Position numbers and translations under genes: made by a program. A stretch of 64,000 bases of DNA from assembly GCA_964348665.1 (NCBI GenBank), contig CAYGDP010000016.1:1-64000 (forward strand), read 5' to 3'. This document shows positions 30,751-40,242 of the stretch, one piece after another. The stretch is from CAYGDP01 sp964348665. Lineage in GTDB: Bacteria; Verrucomicrobiota; Verrucomicrobiia; Palsa-1439; CAYGDP01. Position 1 is the stretch's first letter, and each line of letters starts with the position of its first letter. The notes under the pieces are model-generated. The model ran no database searches and was not told the origin of the DNA. It saw only the letters and a list, made by a program, of their open reading frames with translations.

Positions 30751-31772
30751 TCGTCTCGCTCAAAACTTTCCAGGATTTCTCCCTGAGTGGCAGTAGCCGT
30801 GCCGAACTTTCCGACCACTACCCCGGCGGCATGGTTGGCGATAATCGCTGCTTCCATCGCAGTTGCGCCCGCCGCCAACGCCAGAGCGTAGGCTGCGATC
30901 ACTGTATCCCCCGCCCCGGAAACATCGAACACTTCCCGTGCGACCGTGGGAATATGAGCCGGTCGTTTTCCTTTCTGCAACAAACACATTCCGCGTTCCC
31001 CCAATGTCATGACGAGAATTTTAGGACGCCACCGGCGCATCAAGATTTCTCCGGCGTGCATCAATGGTCCGTCATGAAGCGGTGAGTGATGCGCCAATCG
31101 ATCGTTAATACCTGCCGCGGCGAATGTCTCGCTCCGGTTCGGTGTCGCAACGGTCATATCGCGGAGATGGATGTAGTTTTGTGGCTTCGGGTCCACGGCC
31201 ATCACTTTGTTTGTTGCTTTGGTAACTCGCACGATTCCGTTATAAAGCTGTTGGGTAACAAAACCTTTCGCATAATCGGCGACAACAACAGCGTCCAAGT
31301 CGAAAATTGCTTCGTGAAGATGGTCCAAGGCCAGCTTGGTCAGCCAATCAGGCAACTCGGTGCGCGTCTCGCGGTCATACCGGACAATTTGTTGATGTTG
31401 CGCGACGATCCGTGTTTTGATGGTGGTGTGGCGTTTGTCGTCTTCGAGTAACCCTTCGGTTCCGATGCCAAGGGCGGTCAGCATCTTATCAAGCCGGTCG
31501 CCCATGGAATCGGTGCCGACCACACCCATTACCGATGCCATCGCGCCGAGCGACTGGAGGTTGCGGGCAGTGTTGGCGGCGCCTCCCGGCACGAAATCTT
31601 CCCTGGTCACATCCACGACAGGCACGGGCGCTTCAGGCGAGATGCGGCCACACCGACCCGAAATGTATTGGTCGATCATGACGTCGCCGATGACCATGAC
31701 GCGCTGGCTGGCAAAGTTCGAAAGTAGCTTGCGAAGTCTTGCTTTGGTGATAGTCGGAAAATCAGATTTCAT
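30747..31772 (-). CDS. rfaE1: Heptose 7-phosphate kinase (RfaE domain I)
   Basis: This 341-residue PfkB-family kinase has VIGDVMIDQYISGRCGRISPE, GGAANTARNL and the C-terminal DVSGAGDTVIAAYALAL with the catalytic Asp. Only the kinase half of HldE is present; the nucleotidyltransferase half is not fused and not seen nearby. It overlaps both neighbours by 4 nt. Confidence 0.93.
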   Translation of the reverse strand: MKSDFPTITKARLRKLLSNFASQRVMVIGDVMIDQYISGRCGRISPEAPVPVVDVTREDFVPGGAANTARNLQSLGAMASVMGVVGTDSMGDRLDKMLTALGIGTEGLLEDDKRHTTIKTRIVAQHQQIVRYDRETRTELPDWLTKLALDHLHEAIFDLDAVVVADYAKGFVTQQLYNGIVRVTKATNKVMAVDPKPQNYIHLRDMTVATPNRSETFAAAGINDRLAHHSPLHDGPLMHAGEILMRRWRPKILVMTLGERGMCLLQKGKRPAHIPTVAREVFDVSGAGDTVIAAYALALAAGATAMEAAIIANHAAGVVVGKFGTATATQGEILESFERDE

Positions 31773-32710
31773 AGTCCATCTATAACAGCGGCAGCGAAAA
31801 GTGGAAACATTATTTCATGATGCCCAACGAAGTAATAGCCGCACCCGCCGCGATGCGTGGGACGTCGGACGATATTTTCGGTAGGCCGATAGAGCCGGTG
31901 CATGTCAAATGTCGCCGTTGTAAAGTTCTCGACTCGATGCCCTAAGTTTCTCGCAATCGTAAGCGCTTTGAGAAAGACTTCCGGCATCATCACGGCCGAG
32001 CCGAGGTTAATCACGACCCCGCCATCACCCAGCGTAGCGACCACAGACGTGAGCGTCTGAAAATCACGGTACGTCGCCTCCCCGAGTGTCGCGCCGTTCG
32101 TCGTCGGGTGTTGATGAATGATATCGGTACCAATGGCAATGTGAATTGTCGCCGGCGCATCAAGCCGGGCTGCGGTCGCTAGAAGACTATGTTGTTTATG
32201 CGGAAATTTTCCGGAGAGAATTGCCTCTCCAGCAGCGCGTCCAGCGCCGATCCCTCGTTTCACTCCACTTGCCAACGCTTCATTTAAAAATCGTCCGGTC
32301 TCATCCGCCATGCCAAAGCTGCCGTCGTCCAGACCAGCCTGCACATCTTCACTGGTCTGCCCGATCAGTGCCAGTTCGAAGTCGTGAATCGCAGCGGCGC
32401 CATTCGCCGCAATGGCGGAAATGACGCCGCGCCGAAGTAAATCATTGATGACCGGATTCAAACCACACTTGATTGGATGCGCGCCCATGCACAGCAACAC
32501 GGTTTTCTTTTTGCGACGGGCTTTCACCGTGGCGGTGACCAACGCGCGAAAATCCTTCGCAACCAGAATTTGCGGCAGCCTATCTAGGAATTGGCGGAAC
32601 GAGCTTCCCTGTTTCCAAGGCGCGGCAAGGTCTTTCAACTGGACTTTGCTGGATCGCTGGCGGAGTGGATAGGTTTTGACGTCCTGGAAATTCAGTTTGG
32701 GATATTTCAT
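31769..32710 (-). CDS. Uncharacterised deoxyhypusine-synthase-like protein in the heptose operon
   Basis: This 313-residue protein is cytosolic. Conserved-looking parts are LLCMGAHPIKCGLNPVINDLL, ANGAAAIHDFELALIGQTSED and LGDGGVVINLGSAVMMPEVFL, which suggest a Rossmann-like NAD-binding fold similar to deoxyhypusine synthases. No hypusination target is expected here. Position before the heptose kinase, with a 4-nt overlap, suggests a step in sugar or lipopolysaccharide precursor metabolism. This is inference. Confidence 0.65.
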   Translation of the reverse strand: MKYPKLNFQDVKTYPLRQRSSKVQLKDLAAPWKQGSSFRQFLDRLPQILVAKDFRALVTATVKARRKKKTVLLCMGAHPIKCGLNPVINDLLRRGVISAIAANGAAAIHDFELALIGQTSEDVQAGLDDGSFGMADETGRFLNEALASGVKRGIGAGRAAGEAILSGKFPHKQHSLLATAARLDAPATIHIAIGTDIIHQHPTTNGATLGEATYRDFQTLTSVVATLGDGGVVINLGSAVMMPEVFLKALTIARNLGHRVENFTTATFDMHRLYRPTENIVRRPTHRGGCGYYFVGHHEIMFPLFAAAVIDGL

Positions 32711-32713
32711 CGG

Positions 32714-33577
32714 TTACTTGTGGCGGCCGCGAAGGCCGGTTTTATCGATTGGTTGATGGACGGTGGGAGCAGTTGCTCCGGAGAAAGTCGTTTTGGTCGG
32801 AATGGCTCCTTCAATGCGCATCAACTCGGCTTTTACGCTGCCGACCGCAATCTTGGCAATCATAATCACGGGGATTTTTCGCTCATCGTCAGTGACCCAA
32901 ACCGTCATTCCACCGCCTTCCCGTGCGAAGATCGTTTCAAAGTTAGACGATGGCACAACGCGGATGGCTGGAAACCGCCCGACGTGCAGGATGGATATCA
33001 TTTTTTTCTCGTGGCTGCGCATGGTCACCTCGCCAACTTTATCGCTGCTGATGGCCGCGAATTTTTGTTCGGTATTGGGTCGGAGCGGTTGGGTTCGCAA
33101 GAAATAGATCGTGGAAAATCCGTCTTGAACGGGTCCCGGCAGATCAAATGTTTTCGTTTTCTTCGGCGTGATAATTTCCCCGGATTTCCTGTCGTAATCG
33201 AGGGTGGTTTTTCGCTGCCGTTGGTGCCGCCCTTCGCGGCGATCTTCGACGAAACTGCGGGAATAGAGGCCGTCCGCGTCGAGAAACGTTTCTACCGTGG
33301 ATTTTACAGGGTAGATTTTGGAGATGAAACTGTTGGACATAATTGTGCCAACGATATGGTAAGCCGGGTGACCGCCTAATTCGATCAGCTCTTTTACCTC
33401 CAAAGTGGCAGTGCCAACCTCGAGAATTCCCCAGAATATTTTGTAGTGCAGTTTTTCCCCCACCCGAAACGGCAGGGTTGGTGGCGAAGTGGAGGCAGGA
33501 GTCTCCCCGGCTACGCTCGTCAAGAGCGAAGCAAATCCAATCAACCAGGTGATTAGGGCTGCTCGCAACACGCGCAT
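32714..33577 (-). CDS. DUF3108 exported protein
   Basis: This 287-residue protein starts at MRVLRAALITWLIGFASLLTS (signal peptide). Family-like parts are PFRVGEKLHYKIFWGILEVG, YSRSFVEDRREGRHQRQRKT, DGFSTIYFLRTQPL and GGMTVWVTDDERKIPV. DUF3108 proteins are periplasmic, beta-rich and of unknown function, often encoded near envelope genes. The in-frame extension to 33655 overlaps pcm and lacks signal character. Confidence 0.85.
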   Translation of the reverse strand: MRVLRAALITWLIGFASLLTSVAGETPASTSPPTLPFRVGEKLHYKIFWGILEVGTATLEVKELIELGGHPAYHIVGTIMSNSFISKIYPVKSTVETFLDADGLYSRSFVEDRREGRHQRQRKTTLDYDRKSGEIITPKKTKTFDLPGPVQDGFSTIYFLRTQPLRPNTEQKFAAISSDKVGEVTMRSHEKKMISILHVGRFPAIRVVPSSNFETIFAREGGGMTVWVTDDERKIPVIMIAKIAVGSVKAELMRIEGAIPTKTTFSGATAPTVHQPIDKTGLRGRHK

Positions 33578-33609
33578 AGCGTAGCCCGACTCCACACACG
33601 CGTCAAATG

Positions 33610-34257
33610 CTAACTTTTCCATCCGTGCTTGCCGAGGAGAGGCACGAACATACAAATGCCGTGACGGGTTAGTTGGGTTTTGCCGCCGTGTTTTTCGAGT
33701 AGAACCAATTCTTGCTGACGACGGTCACCGATCGGAATCACTAGCCGTCCACCTTCCGCGAGTTGTTCGATGAGCGGCGGTGGGATCTCGTGCGCGCCGG
33801 CGGAAACAATGATGGCGTCGAAAGGCGCAGCTTGCGGCCAGCCGAGAGTGCCATCGCCAAGATGCAACTCGATGTTTTCGATTCCGAGGGCGTAGATGTG
33901 GTCCCGCGCCGTTGGCAGAAGATTTGGATTGGTTTCGATGGAATAGACGAAATTGGCTATCAGAGAAAGAAGAGCGGTTAGGTAGCCGGAACCAGTGCCA
34001 ATTTCCAATACACGATCCGTGGATCGCAATCGCAGGGATTCCATCATCATCGCCACGATGTAGGGTTGTGAGATGGTTTGGTCTTCGCCAATCGGAATGG
34101 GATGGTCGGCGTAGGCTTCTTCGACGGAAACCTGTGGAATGAATTTGTGGCGCGGGACGCGATGAAAGGCGTCGAGGATGGCTGGGTCGCAGATGTTCCG
34201 AGCACGAAGTTGTTGTTCGATCATTTGTTGACGATGAAATAACGTCGAGGCGCTCAT
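33610..34257 (-). CDS. pcm: Protein-L-isoaspartate O-methyltransferase
   Basis: The protein has 215 residues from the ATG at 34257 that overlaps the glycosyltransferase stop (ATGA). Motifs are RVPRHKFIP, IGEDQTISQPYIVAMM, VLEIGTGSGYLTALLS (AdoMet), IIVSAGAHEIPPPL and GGRLVIPIG. It repairs isoaspartyl damage in the cytoplasm. Confidence 0.94.
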   Translation of the reverse strand: MSASTLFHRQQMIEQQLRARNICDPAILDAFHRVPRHKFIPQVSVEEAYADHPIPIGEDQTISQPYIVAMMMESLRLRSTDRVLEIGTGSGYLTALLSLIANFVYSIETNPNLLPTARDHIYALGIENIELHLGDGTLGWPQAAPFDAIIVSAGAHEIPPPLIEQLAEGGRLVIPIGDRRQQELVLLEKHGGKTQLTRHGICMFVPLLGKHGWKS

Positions 34258-34922
34258 TGGGATTTTCGGCAGCGCCACAGCATCTTAAAAAAACGGATCG
34301 AGTCGCGAACAGGGCGAATCTTGCTCGGTGCTCCCGCATAGATGGTGGCGATGGGCACGGAATCGATACGATGGCCTTTGCGGCTCAATTTGATCAACAT
34401 TTCTTGCTCGGCTTCGTAGTTGCGAGTTTGAAGGTTCATATCGGCAATCGCCTTGCGATGTAACATCCGAAATCCACATGAACAATCCGGGATGGCTTGT
34501 CCTGCGGTTCGTGTGAGCAGCCATGACATAAAATAGTTGGTCAGCTTGCGAGCGAGCGGCATCGTTCGCACGTCGTTCATGCGATTGCCCAGGATGATCG
34601 TTGCGCCGGATTTTTCATGCGTTTCAAGAAATCGTGGGATCTCTCGAGGGTCATGCTGCCCGTCGGCATCGAGAAAGATAAAGAGATCCGCGTCCGTCTG
34701 TAGCACCGCCTCGATTCCATTGAGGATTGCCGCGCCTTTCCCAAGGTTTTTGGGATGTTCGACTACCTTCGCGCCAGCTTGTCGAGACACGGACGCCGTA
34801 TTGTCTACCGACCCGTCATCCACCACCCAGACTTCGGATACATATTGCCGGGCTTGTTCGATGACCGGACCGATGCGCTCGGCTTCGTTGAATGCGGGGA
34901 TGAGTGCGATGGCTTTGGGCAT
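34254..34922 (-). CDS. Family 2 glycosyltransferase
   Basis: This 222-residue GT-A enzyme begins MPKAIALIPAFNEAERIGPV. It has VVDDGSVDNT and FLDADGQHDP, the nucleotide-metal motif, and is similar to dolichyl-phosphate mannose-type transferases. It has no transmembrane tail. It lies next to the lipid A acyltransferase, so it may glycosylate a lipid carrier or the core oligosaccharide. The substrate is unknown. Confidence 0.88.
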   Translation of the reverse strand: MPKAIALIPAFNEAERIGPVIEQARQYVSEVWVVDDGSVDNTASVSRQAGAKVVEHPKNLGKGAAILNGIEAVLQTDADLFIFLDADGQHDPREIPRFLETHEKSGATIILGNRMNDVRTMPLARKLTNYFMSWLLTRTAGQAIPDCSCGFRMLHRKAIADMNLQTRNYEAEQEMLIKLSRKGHRIDSVPIATIYAGAPSKIRPVRDSIRFFKMLWRCRKSQ

Positions 34923-34925
34923 AAA

Positions 34926-35858
34926 TCAGTGGGGTTGGTTTTCTCGTAACGTTTGCACCCCGGCTTGGAACGCGCGCCGCTGCGCTTCCACGTCTTCCTG
35001 AAGATCCCAGAAGTCATTGAAAATAAACCATTGGGTTGGGTATTGGCGGATCGCCCACTCCAGTTGGCGCGCGACCGCATCCAGTCCTTCTTGCATTGCC
35101 ACCGGATTTCGTTTTTTGACCCAGATGGGATCGCCGAAAAACAGGCAAAACGTATCGCCGGGATTGCGGACCATGAATGCCGGGAGGATCGGCGCACCGC
35201 TGACTTGCGCAAGACGCACCGGTCCGTGCGGTAGCCGCGCAGGTTTGTCGAAAAAATCCACAGTGCTGCGATTGGCGGTAAAATCGCGGTCACCGGCCAG
35301 CGCCACGATTTCGTTGCGTCGTAACGCTTCGAGGCAGGCGCGCGCGGCATTCCCCATTGGTATCACATTCAATCCGCGAGCCATTCGTTGACGTTGAAAG
35401 AGCGCGTTTAATTTCGCGCCAGGCTGCACCAGTGCAACCACGCTCGTCCGGTATCCATGCGCCGCGAGTGTGCCCCCCCCCATTTCCCAGCTTCCAAAAT
35501 GAGCTGTCACGACGATCAACCCGCGACCATGCTGAAGCAGGTCGTCGAGTTTTTTTCCGTCGCGCACCGTGACCATGGATTTGATCTGATCGTTGGTCAA
35601 TCGGTGAAAGCGAAAAAACTCGACCACATGTTTGCCGAAATTGTGGAACGATTCGCGGGCGAGCACCCGTAGTTCGTGATCGGCAAAGACCTGTCCTTCA
35701 CAGGCAAATACGTGCCGCAAATTGGCGATGATTCCGCGCCGGCTGGCGGGTTTAAACAGATAAAAACATTCACTCAACCGCAGCCCGACCCAGTAGGCAA
35801 ACGGGCGCGGCAAATAGCTTGCGATGATTTGGGCGAGCCGATACAGATAGTATTGCAT
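34926..35858 (-). CDS. Lauroyl/myristoyl-type lipid A acyltransferase
   Basis: This 310-residue LpxL/HtrB-family protein has a membrane-facing N-terminus (LAQIIASYLPRPFAYWVGL), the catalytic VVTAHFGSWEMGG (H-x4-E), ALAGDRDFT and GAPILPAFMVR. It adds a secondary acyl chain to Kdo-lipid A at the inner membrane. It fits the Kdo and heptose genes downstream in the same operon. Confidence 0.87.
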   Translation of the reverse strand: MQYYLYRLAQIIASYLPRPFAYWVGLRLSECFYLFKPASRRGIIANLRHVFACEGQVFADHELRVLARESFHNFGKHVVEFFRFHRLTNDQIKSMVTVRDGKKLDDLLQHGRGLIVVTAHFGSWEMGGGTLAAHGYRTSVVALVQPGAKLNALFQRQRMARGLNVIPMGNAARACLEALRRNEIVALAGDRDFTANRSTVDFFDKPARLPHGPVRLAQVSGAPILPAFMVRNPGDTFCLFFGDPIWVKKRNPVAMQEGLDAVARQLEWAIRQYPTQWFIFNDFWDLQEDVEAQRRAFQAGVQTLRENQPH

Positions 35859-35891
35859 CGGACGAATCCTACCACATTGCGCGGCTTGGCG

Positions 35892-37109
35892 CTATGACGT
35901 GGCCATATGCAGAACTTTCTGAATCCTGCGCAACGCTTCTTTGAGCCGAGCCTCCGGCTGGACGGTAGCAAACCGCACGTAGCCCTCGCCGTATTCTCCA
36001 AAACCCGTCCCCGGCGCGCTACCAACCCCCGCTTCCTTGACCAGAAGCGATGCAAACTCCAGCGAGTTGAGCGTGCTAAATTTCAGGGGAAGATGCGCCC
36101 AGATGTAAAAGGTGCTCTTGGGTTGTGGCACGTCCCAACCAATCTGGTTTAGTCCGCGCACGAAAAAGTCGGTGCGATCCAGATAGGTTTTGACGGTTTT
36201 TTCCATGTAATCCTGCGGGCCGCTCAAAGCCGCGACGCCAGCGAGTTGCGCTGCCGGGAAAATGCCAAAATCAATATAGCTTTTGGTCTTGGCAAGCAAT
36301 GCCAACACACGCTCGTTGCCGACCGCGAACGCCAGTCGCCAGCCCGCCATGCAGTAGCTCTTCGAGAACGTATGGAACTCGATCGCAACATCCCGCGCGC
36401 CGTCCGCTTGCAAGATGCTGGGCGCGTGTTTCGGATCGCGAACGAAATCCGAGTAGGCAAGGTCATGCGCGAGGATGATGTGATTTTTGCGGCAATAATC
36501 CACGACGTCCTGGAAAAATCCTGCGTCCGCAATGGCGGTTGTTGGATTGTGGGGATAGCCGAGAATCATCAGCTTGGATTGCCGCAAGATGTGGGTGTCC
36601 ACCTTGTTCAGTTGCGGTAGATAATTGTTCTCTGCGCGCAAAGGCATTTGGAACAACAACCCGCCCGCCATGATGACGCCATTGAAATGCACCGGATAGG
36701 CGGGGCTGGGAACAAGTGCGATGTCGTCCGGATTCAGCAGCGCCAGGGACAGGTGGGCCACGCCTTCTTTCGCTCCGATCAATGGAAGCACTTCCTTGTC
36801 AGGATTGAGAACGACGTTAAATTTCTTCTCGTACCAGGCGGCGATAGCGCGGCGAAATTGCTTTTCAATCTCCCCACCCGCGCGCGAGTATCCGTGCACT
36901 TCCTTGCGATGTACCGCCTCGCTCATCGCCTCGATGACGTGCGGCGGCGGCGGAATGTCAGGAGACCCCATGCCAAGATCAATCACGTCCTTTCCTGCGG
37001 CGCGTGCTTGTGCCTTCGGGTCGTCCATGATGGTAAACAGATACGGCGGCAACCGTTTCATCCGGTTGGCAGCGACGATAAACTCTTGCTCCAGCTTCTT
37101 TTTCTTCAT
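35892..37109 (-). CDS. Class I/II aminotransferase (alanine/LL-diaminopimelate type)
   Basis: This 405-residue PLP enzyme has IDLGMGSPDIPPPPHV, YSRAGGEIEKQFRRAIAAWY, the conserved ILGYPHNPTTAIA and the Schiff-base Lys in EFHTFSKSYCMAGWRLAFAVGN. It is close to the AlaC/DapL-like group. The start overlaps the lipA stop by 4 nt. A role in alanine or lysine/peptidoglycan precursor synthesis is possible. Confidence 0.87.
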   Translation of the reverse strand: MKKKKLEQEFIVAANRMKRLPPYLFTIMDDPKAQARAAGKDVIDLGMGSPDIPPPPHVIEAMSEAVHRKEVHGYSRAGGEIEKQFRRAIAAWYEKKFNVVLNPDKEVLPLIGAKEGVAHLSLALLNPDDIALVPSPAYPVHFNGVIMAGGLLFQMPLRAENNYLPQLNKVDTHILRQSKLMILGYPHNPTTAIADAGFFQDVVDYCRKNHIILAHDLAYSDFVRDPKHAPSILQADGARDVAIEFHTFSKSYCMAGWRLAFAVGNERVLALLAKTKSYIDFGIFPAAQLAGVAALSGPQDYMEKTVKTYLDRTDFFVRGLNQIGWDVPQPKSTFYIWAHLPLKFSTLNSLEFASLLVKEAGVGSAPGTGFGEYGEGYVRFATVQPEARLKEALRRIQKVLHMATS

Positions 37110-38065
37110 GGTTTCCTACTCAAGACAAAATCATCCGCGTGATACGAACTGCGCACCAGCGGTCCTGCTGCCACGTGCGTGAATCCCATCGTTCGCGCTT
37201 CGTCGCCCCACACCGCAAATCGCTCAGGCGGCACGAACTCCGACACAGGCAAATGCCGAAGCGTCGGCTGCAGATATTGTCCGATCGTGACAAGATCACA
37301 ACCGACGCTTCGCAAATCGGCCAGCGCTTCCCGCACCTCTCCTTCCCGCTCGCCAAGCCCCAACATTAGACCAGATTTTGTGAAAATTCCAGCCCCTTTT
37401 CCAGCACGTTTGGCATACGCTAAAACCTCCAATGATCGTTCGTACGTCGCCCGCCACCGCACGGTCGGCGTCAATCGGCGCACCGTCTCGATGTTGTGAT
37501 TGAACACATCCGGCCGCTCCGTCAGCACGGTTTCAATGCCATCTTGCGATCCATTGAAATCTGGCACGAGCACTTCGATCACAATCTCTGGAGAACGCTC
37601 CCGTACCGCTCGAATCGTTCGCGTAAAATGCTCAGCGCCACCATCCGCGAGATCATCGCGCGCCACCGCCGTGATGACCACGTGTTTCAGCCCCATCCTC
37701 GATATCGCCTCGGCAACGCGTTGCGGTTCGTCGGCTTCCAGAGGAAACGGTTTATCCGTCTGTACCGCGCAAAATCCGCACGCTCGTGTGCAGCGATTCC
37801 CCGCAATCATGACCGTTGCCGTCCCGCGACTCCAACATTCCGATCGATTCGGACACTTCGCGCTCTCGCAAACCGTCTCCAGCCCAAGCTCGTCCAACAG
37901 CCACATCGTCCGTATAAACTGCGGGTCACTCGGCAGTTTTACTTTGAGCCACGGTGGTAGGCGTTTGCGAGTCGCCTCCGGATTTTTCAATTTTGTAGGC
38001 TGCGCGCCCCCGCGCGGCGAGTGATACAATTCTCCAGCTTCGCTCTGAATTTGCTGATTTGTCAT
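37106..38065 (-). CDS. lipA: Lipoyl synthase
   Basis: This 319-residue radical SAM enzyme has the auxiliary cluster CESAKCPNRSECW, the SAM cluster CTRACGFC and the C-terminal RSSYHADDF. It inserts sulfur into octanoyl-protein. Residues about 10-28 (GELYHSPRGGAQPTKLKN) are encoded by a half REP-like unit (about 37993-38030) inserted in frame. It leads the long operon down to pyrG. Confidence 0.95.
   Translation of the reverse strand: MTNQQIQSEAGELYHSPRGGAQPTKLKNPEATRKRLPPWLKVKLPSDPQFIRTMWLLDELGLETVCESAKCPNRSECWSRGTATVMIAGNRCTRACGFCAVQTDKPFPLEADEPQRVAEAISRMGLKHVVITAVARDDLADGGAEHFTRTIRAVRERSPEIVIEVLVPDFNGSQDGIETVLTERPDVFNHNIETVRRLTPTVRWRATYERSLEVLAYAKRAGKGAGIFTKSGLMLGLGEREGEVREALADLRSVGCDLVTIGQYLQPTLRHLPVSEFVPPERFAVWGDEARTMGFTHVAAGPLVRSSYHADDFVLSRKP
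37993..38030 (-). repeat. Half REP-like unit within the lipA 5' codons
   Basis: The sequence tgtaggctgcgcgcccccgc continuing gcggcgag matches the left half of the unit in the cyclase gene (tgtaggccgcgtgaccccac, gcggcgaa). It encodes the non-conserved N-terminal residues HSPRGGAQPTK. Confidence 0.75.
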
Positions 38066-38074
38066 TCGAGTCGC

Positions 38075-38103
38075 AAACTATCATCCTGTTTCTTGCCATT
38101 CAA
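38075..38103 (-). promoter_or_regulatory. Promoter of lipA and the long operon
   Basis: Read on the minus strand: TTGAAT (38098-38103), a 17-nt spacer and TAGTTT (38075-38080). The lipA ATG is 10 nt further. The sequence is nearly the same as that of the lepB promoter at 10552-10580. Confidence 0.65.
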
Positions 38104-38197
38104 TTCAGAAACACTGACGCGTGTGTTGATTCTTTATGCATCGTCGGAGCTTTCTTGGAGTTTGAATTTTGGTGCTTGGAGTTTTCCTCCGCCTTCC

Positions 38198-39994
38198 CTA
38201 CCCTGCTTTCAGCACTTCGATAAACGCTTCTTGTGGGATGTTCACTTTGCCGACTTGTTTCATCCGCTTTTTTCCTTCTTTCTGGCGCTCGAGCAATTTC
38301 CGTTTCCGCGAGATGTCGCCGCCATAACATTTTGCCGTTACATCGCGACGCATGGCCTTGATGTTTTCGCGGGCAATAATTTTGCCGCCGATCGCCGCCT
38401 GAATCGCCACTTGATAGAGCTGTGAGGGGATTACTTCTTTCAGCTTCGCCGCCAACGCCCGCCCGCGGAATTCTGCCTTCGACCGATGCACGATGCACGA
38501 GAACGCATCCACCGGCTCGTTATTCACCAGCATTTCCAATTTTACCAATTCGGATTCCGTGTACCCGGTCTGTTCGTAGTCCATCGAGCCATAGCCGCGC
38601 GTGATGCTCTTGAGCTTGTCATTGAAATCCACCAACACTTCGTTTAGCGGAATCGTGCAGGTCAACATCACGCGCCGCGTATCCAGCGACTCGGTTTTGG
38701 TGCATTGGCCGCGTTTTTCCTGCACCAATTGCATTACGTCACCGATCTGTTCATTGGGACTGATGATAAAGGCCCGAATCATCGGCTCTTCAAAAAAGCC
38801 GATCTCGGCGGGGTCAGGCAGATACGCGGGGTTCTCCACCATGACCGTGTCCCCGTTCGTTTTCGTAATGCGATAGGACACGCTCGGATAGGTTGCGATC
38901 AGGTCCAGATTGTACTCACGGCGCAGTCGTTCCTGGACAATTTCCATGTGCAAGAGACCGAGAAACCCGCAGCGAAATCCGAATCCGAGCGCGATGGAAT
39001 TTTCCGGCATATAGGAAAACGCGGGATCATTGAGCTGTAGTTTTGCCAAACCCGATTTCAATTGCTCGTAATCTCCTCCATCCAGCGGATAAATTCCGCT
39101 AAAGACCATCGGCCGCGCATCGAGAAATCCGGGTAACTGTTCTTTGGCGGGCCGCTTCGACTCCGTCACGGTTTCGCCAATTTTTACCTCGGCCAAACTG
39201 CGGATGTGCGCAGCGAGATACCCCACGTCGCCTGTCTCCAAAACGTCACATTGGACCTGCTGCGGACGAAAAACGCCCAGTTCTTCCACTTCCAAATCTG
39301 TTCCCGAACTCATCAACCGGATTTTGCTCCCCTTTCGCAATTCTCCACTCACCACACGGATATACGGCTCGACCCCACGATATTGATCGAACACCGATGC
39401 GAAAATCAATGCCCGCAAAATGCCGTCTTCATGAATTTTCGGTGGTGGAATGCGCTGAATGATGGCATCGAGAATTTTATCCACGCCCTCGCCGGTCTTG
39501 CCGCTGGCCGGGATCGCGTGCTCGCGGGGTATCGCCAGGATTTCTTCCAACTGATTCAATGATGCTGCCACGTCCGCATTCGGCAGATCAATTTTGTTGA
39601 TGACGGGAATCACCGCCACATTTAATTTCATCGCCAGATGCGCGTGCGCAACGGTTTGCGCTTCGACTCCCTGTGATGCATCAATCAGCAGCAGCGCCCC
39701 ATCGCACGCTGCCATGCTGCGCGAGACTTCGTACGCGAAATCCACGTGCCCCGGCGTATCAATCAAATTCAGCTCATACTCTTCCCCGGCAGGCGACTTG
39801 TATCGCATGGTGACCGGGTGCGCTCGAATCGTAATCCCCCGCTCCCGCTCCAAATCCATCGCGTCAAGAATCTGTTCGCGCATCTGCCGCACCTCGATGG
39901 TTTTGGTGATTTGCAGCAGGCGGTCGGCAAGCGTGGATTTTCCATGATCCACGTGGGCGATAATGCAAAAATTGCGTTTGTGCGCGATGTCCAT
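38198..39994 (-). CDS. lepA: Elongation factor 4 (LepA)
   Basis: This 598-residue translational GTPase has AHVDHGKSTLADRLL, RERGITIRAHPV, DTPGHVDFAYEVSRS and NKIDLP. The C-terminal LepA-specific region ends EAFIEVLKAG. The start at MDIAHKRNFCII (39994) is chosen; the 18 upstream residues lie in a spacer repeat. The gene stands alone, with spacers on both sides. Confidence 0.96.
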   Translation of the reverse strand: MDIAHKRNFCIIAHVDHGKSTLADRLLQITKTIEVRQMREQILDAMDLERERGITIRAHPVTMRYKSPAGEEYELNLIDTPGHVDFAYEVSRSMAACDGALLLIDASQGVEAQTVAHAHLAMKLNVAVIPVINKIDLPNADVAASLNQLEEILAIPREHAIPASGKTGEGVDKILDAIIQRIPPPKIHEDGILRALIFASVFDQYRGVEPYIRVVSGELRKGSKIRLMSSGTDLEVEELGVFRPQQVQCDVLETGDVGYLAAHIRSLAEVKIGETVTESKRPAKEQLPGFLDARPMVFSGIYPLDGGDYEQLKSGLAKLQLNDPAFSYMPENSIALGFGFRCGFLGLLHMEIVQERLRREYNLDLIATYPSVSYRITKTNGDTVMVENPAYLPDPAEIGFFEEPMIRAFIISPNEQIGDVMQLVQEKRGQCTKTESLDTRRVMLTCTIPLNEVLVDFNDKLKSITRGYGSMDYEQTGYTESELVKLEMLVNNEPVDAFSCIVHRSKAEFRGRALAAKLKEVIPSQLYQVAIQAAIGGKIIARENIKAMRRDVTAKCYGGDISRKRKLLERQKEGKKRMKQVGKVNIPQEAFIEVLKAG

Positions 39995-40242
39995 AGACAA
40001 AAAAAGTGACTGGAGACTGGTGACTGGAACCGGAGTGAGGTCCGACAACCAGTTGCCGAGCGCGAATCACCAATCTTCAGTCGCAGACAACCTATATCCT
40101 CTTACCGCCTTTCCGTCAATGGTTGCGAAGCGGGAAAGACCGAACCGGAAACCAAGGACCGGAGATATTCGTGTCACCATGACCACCAAAAAAGAGCGAC
40201 AGGAATTTTGCCCTTTCTTGATTATGCAACCGGTTTTCGCCA
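39995..40242. other. Spacer between lepA and the phosphohexomutase gene
   Basis: It contains words such as gactggagactggtgactgg and a looser inverse (caccaatcttcagtcgc), a decayed member of the intergenic low-complexity repeats. I see no gene or RNA. Confidence 0.5.
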
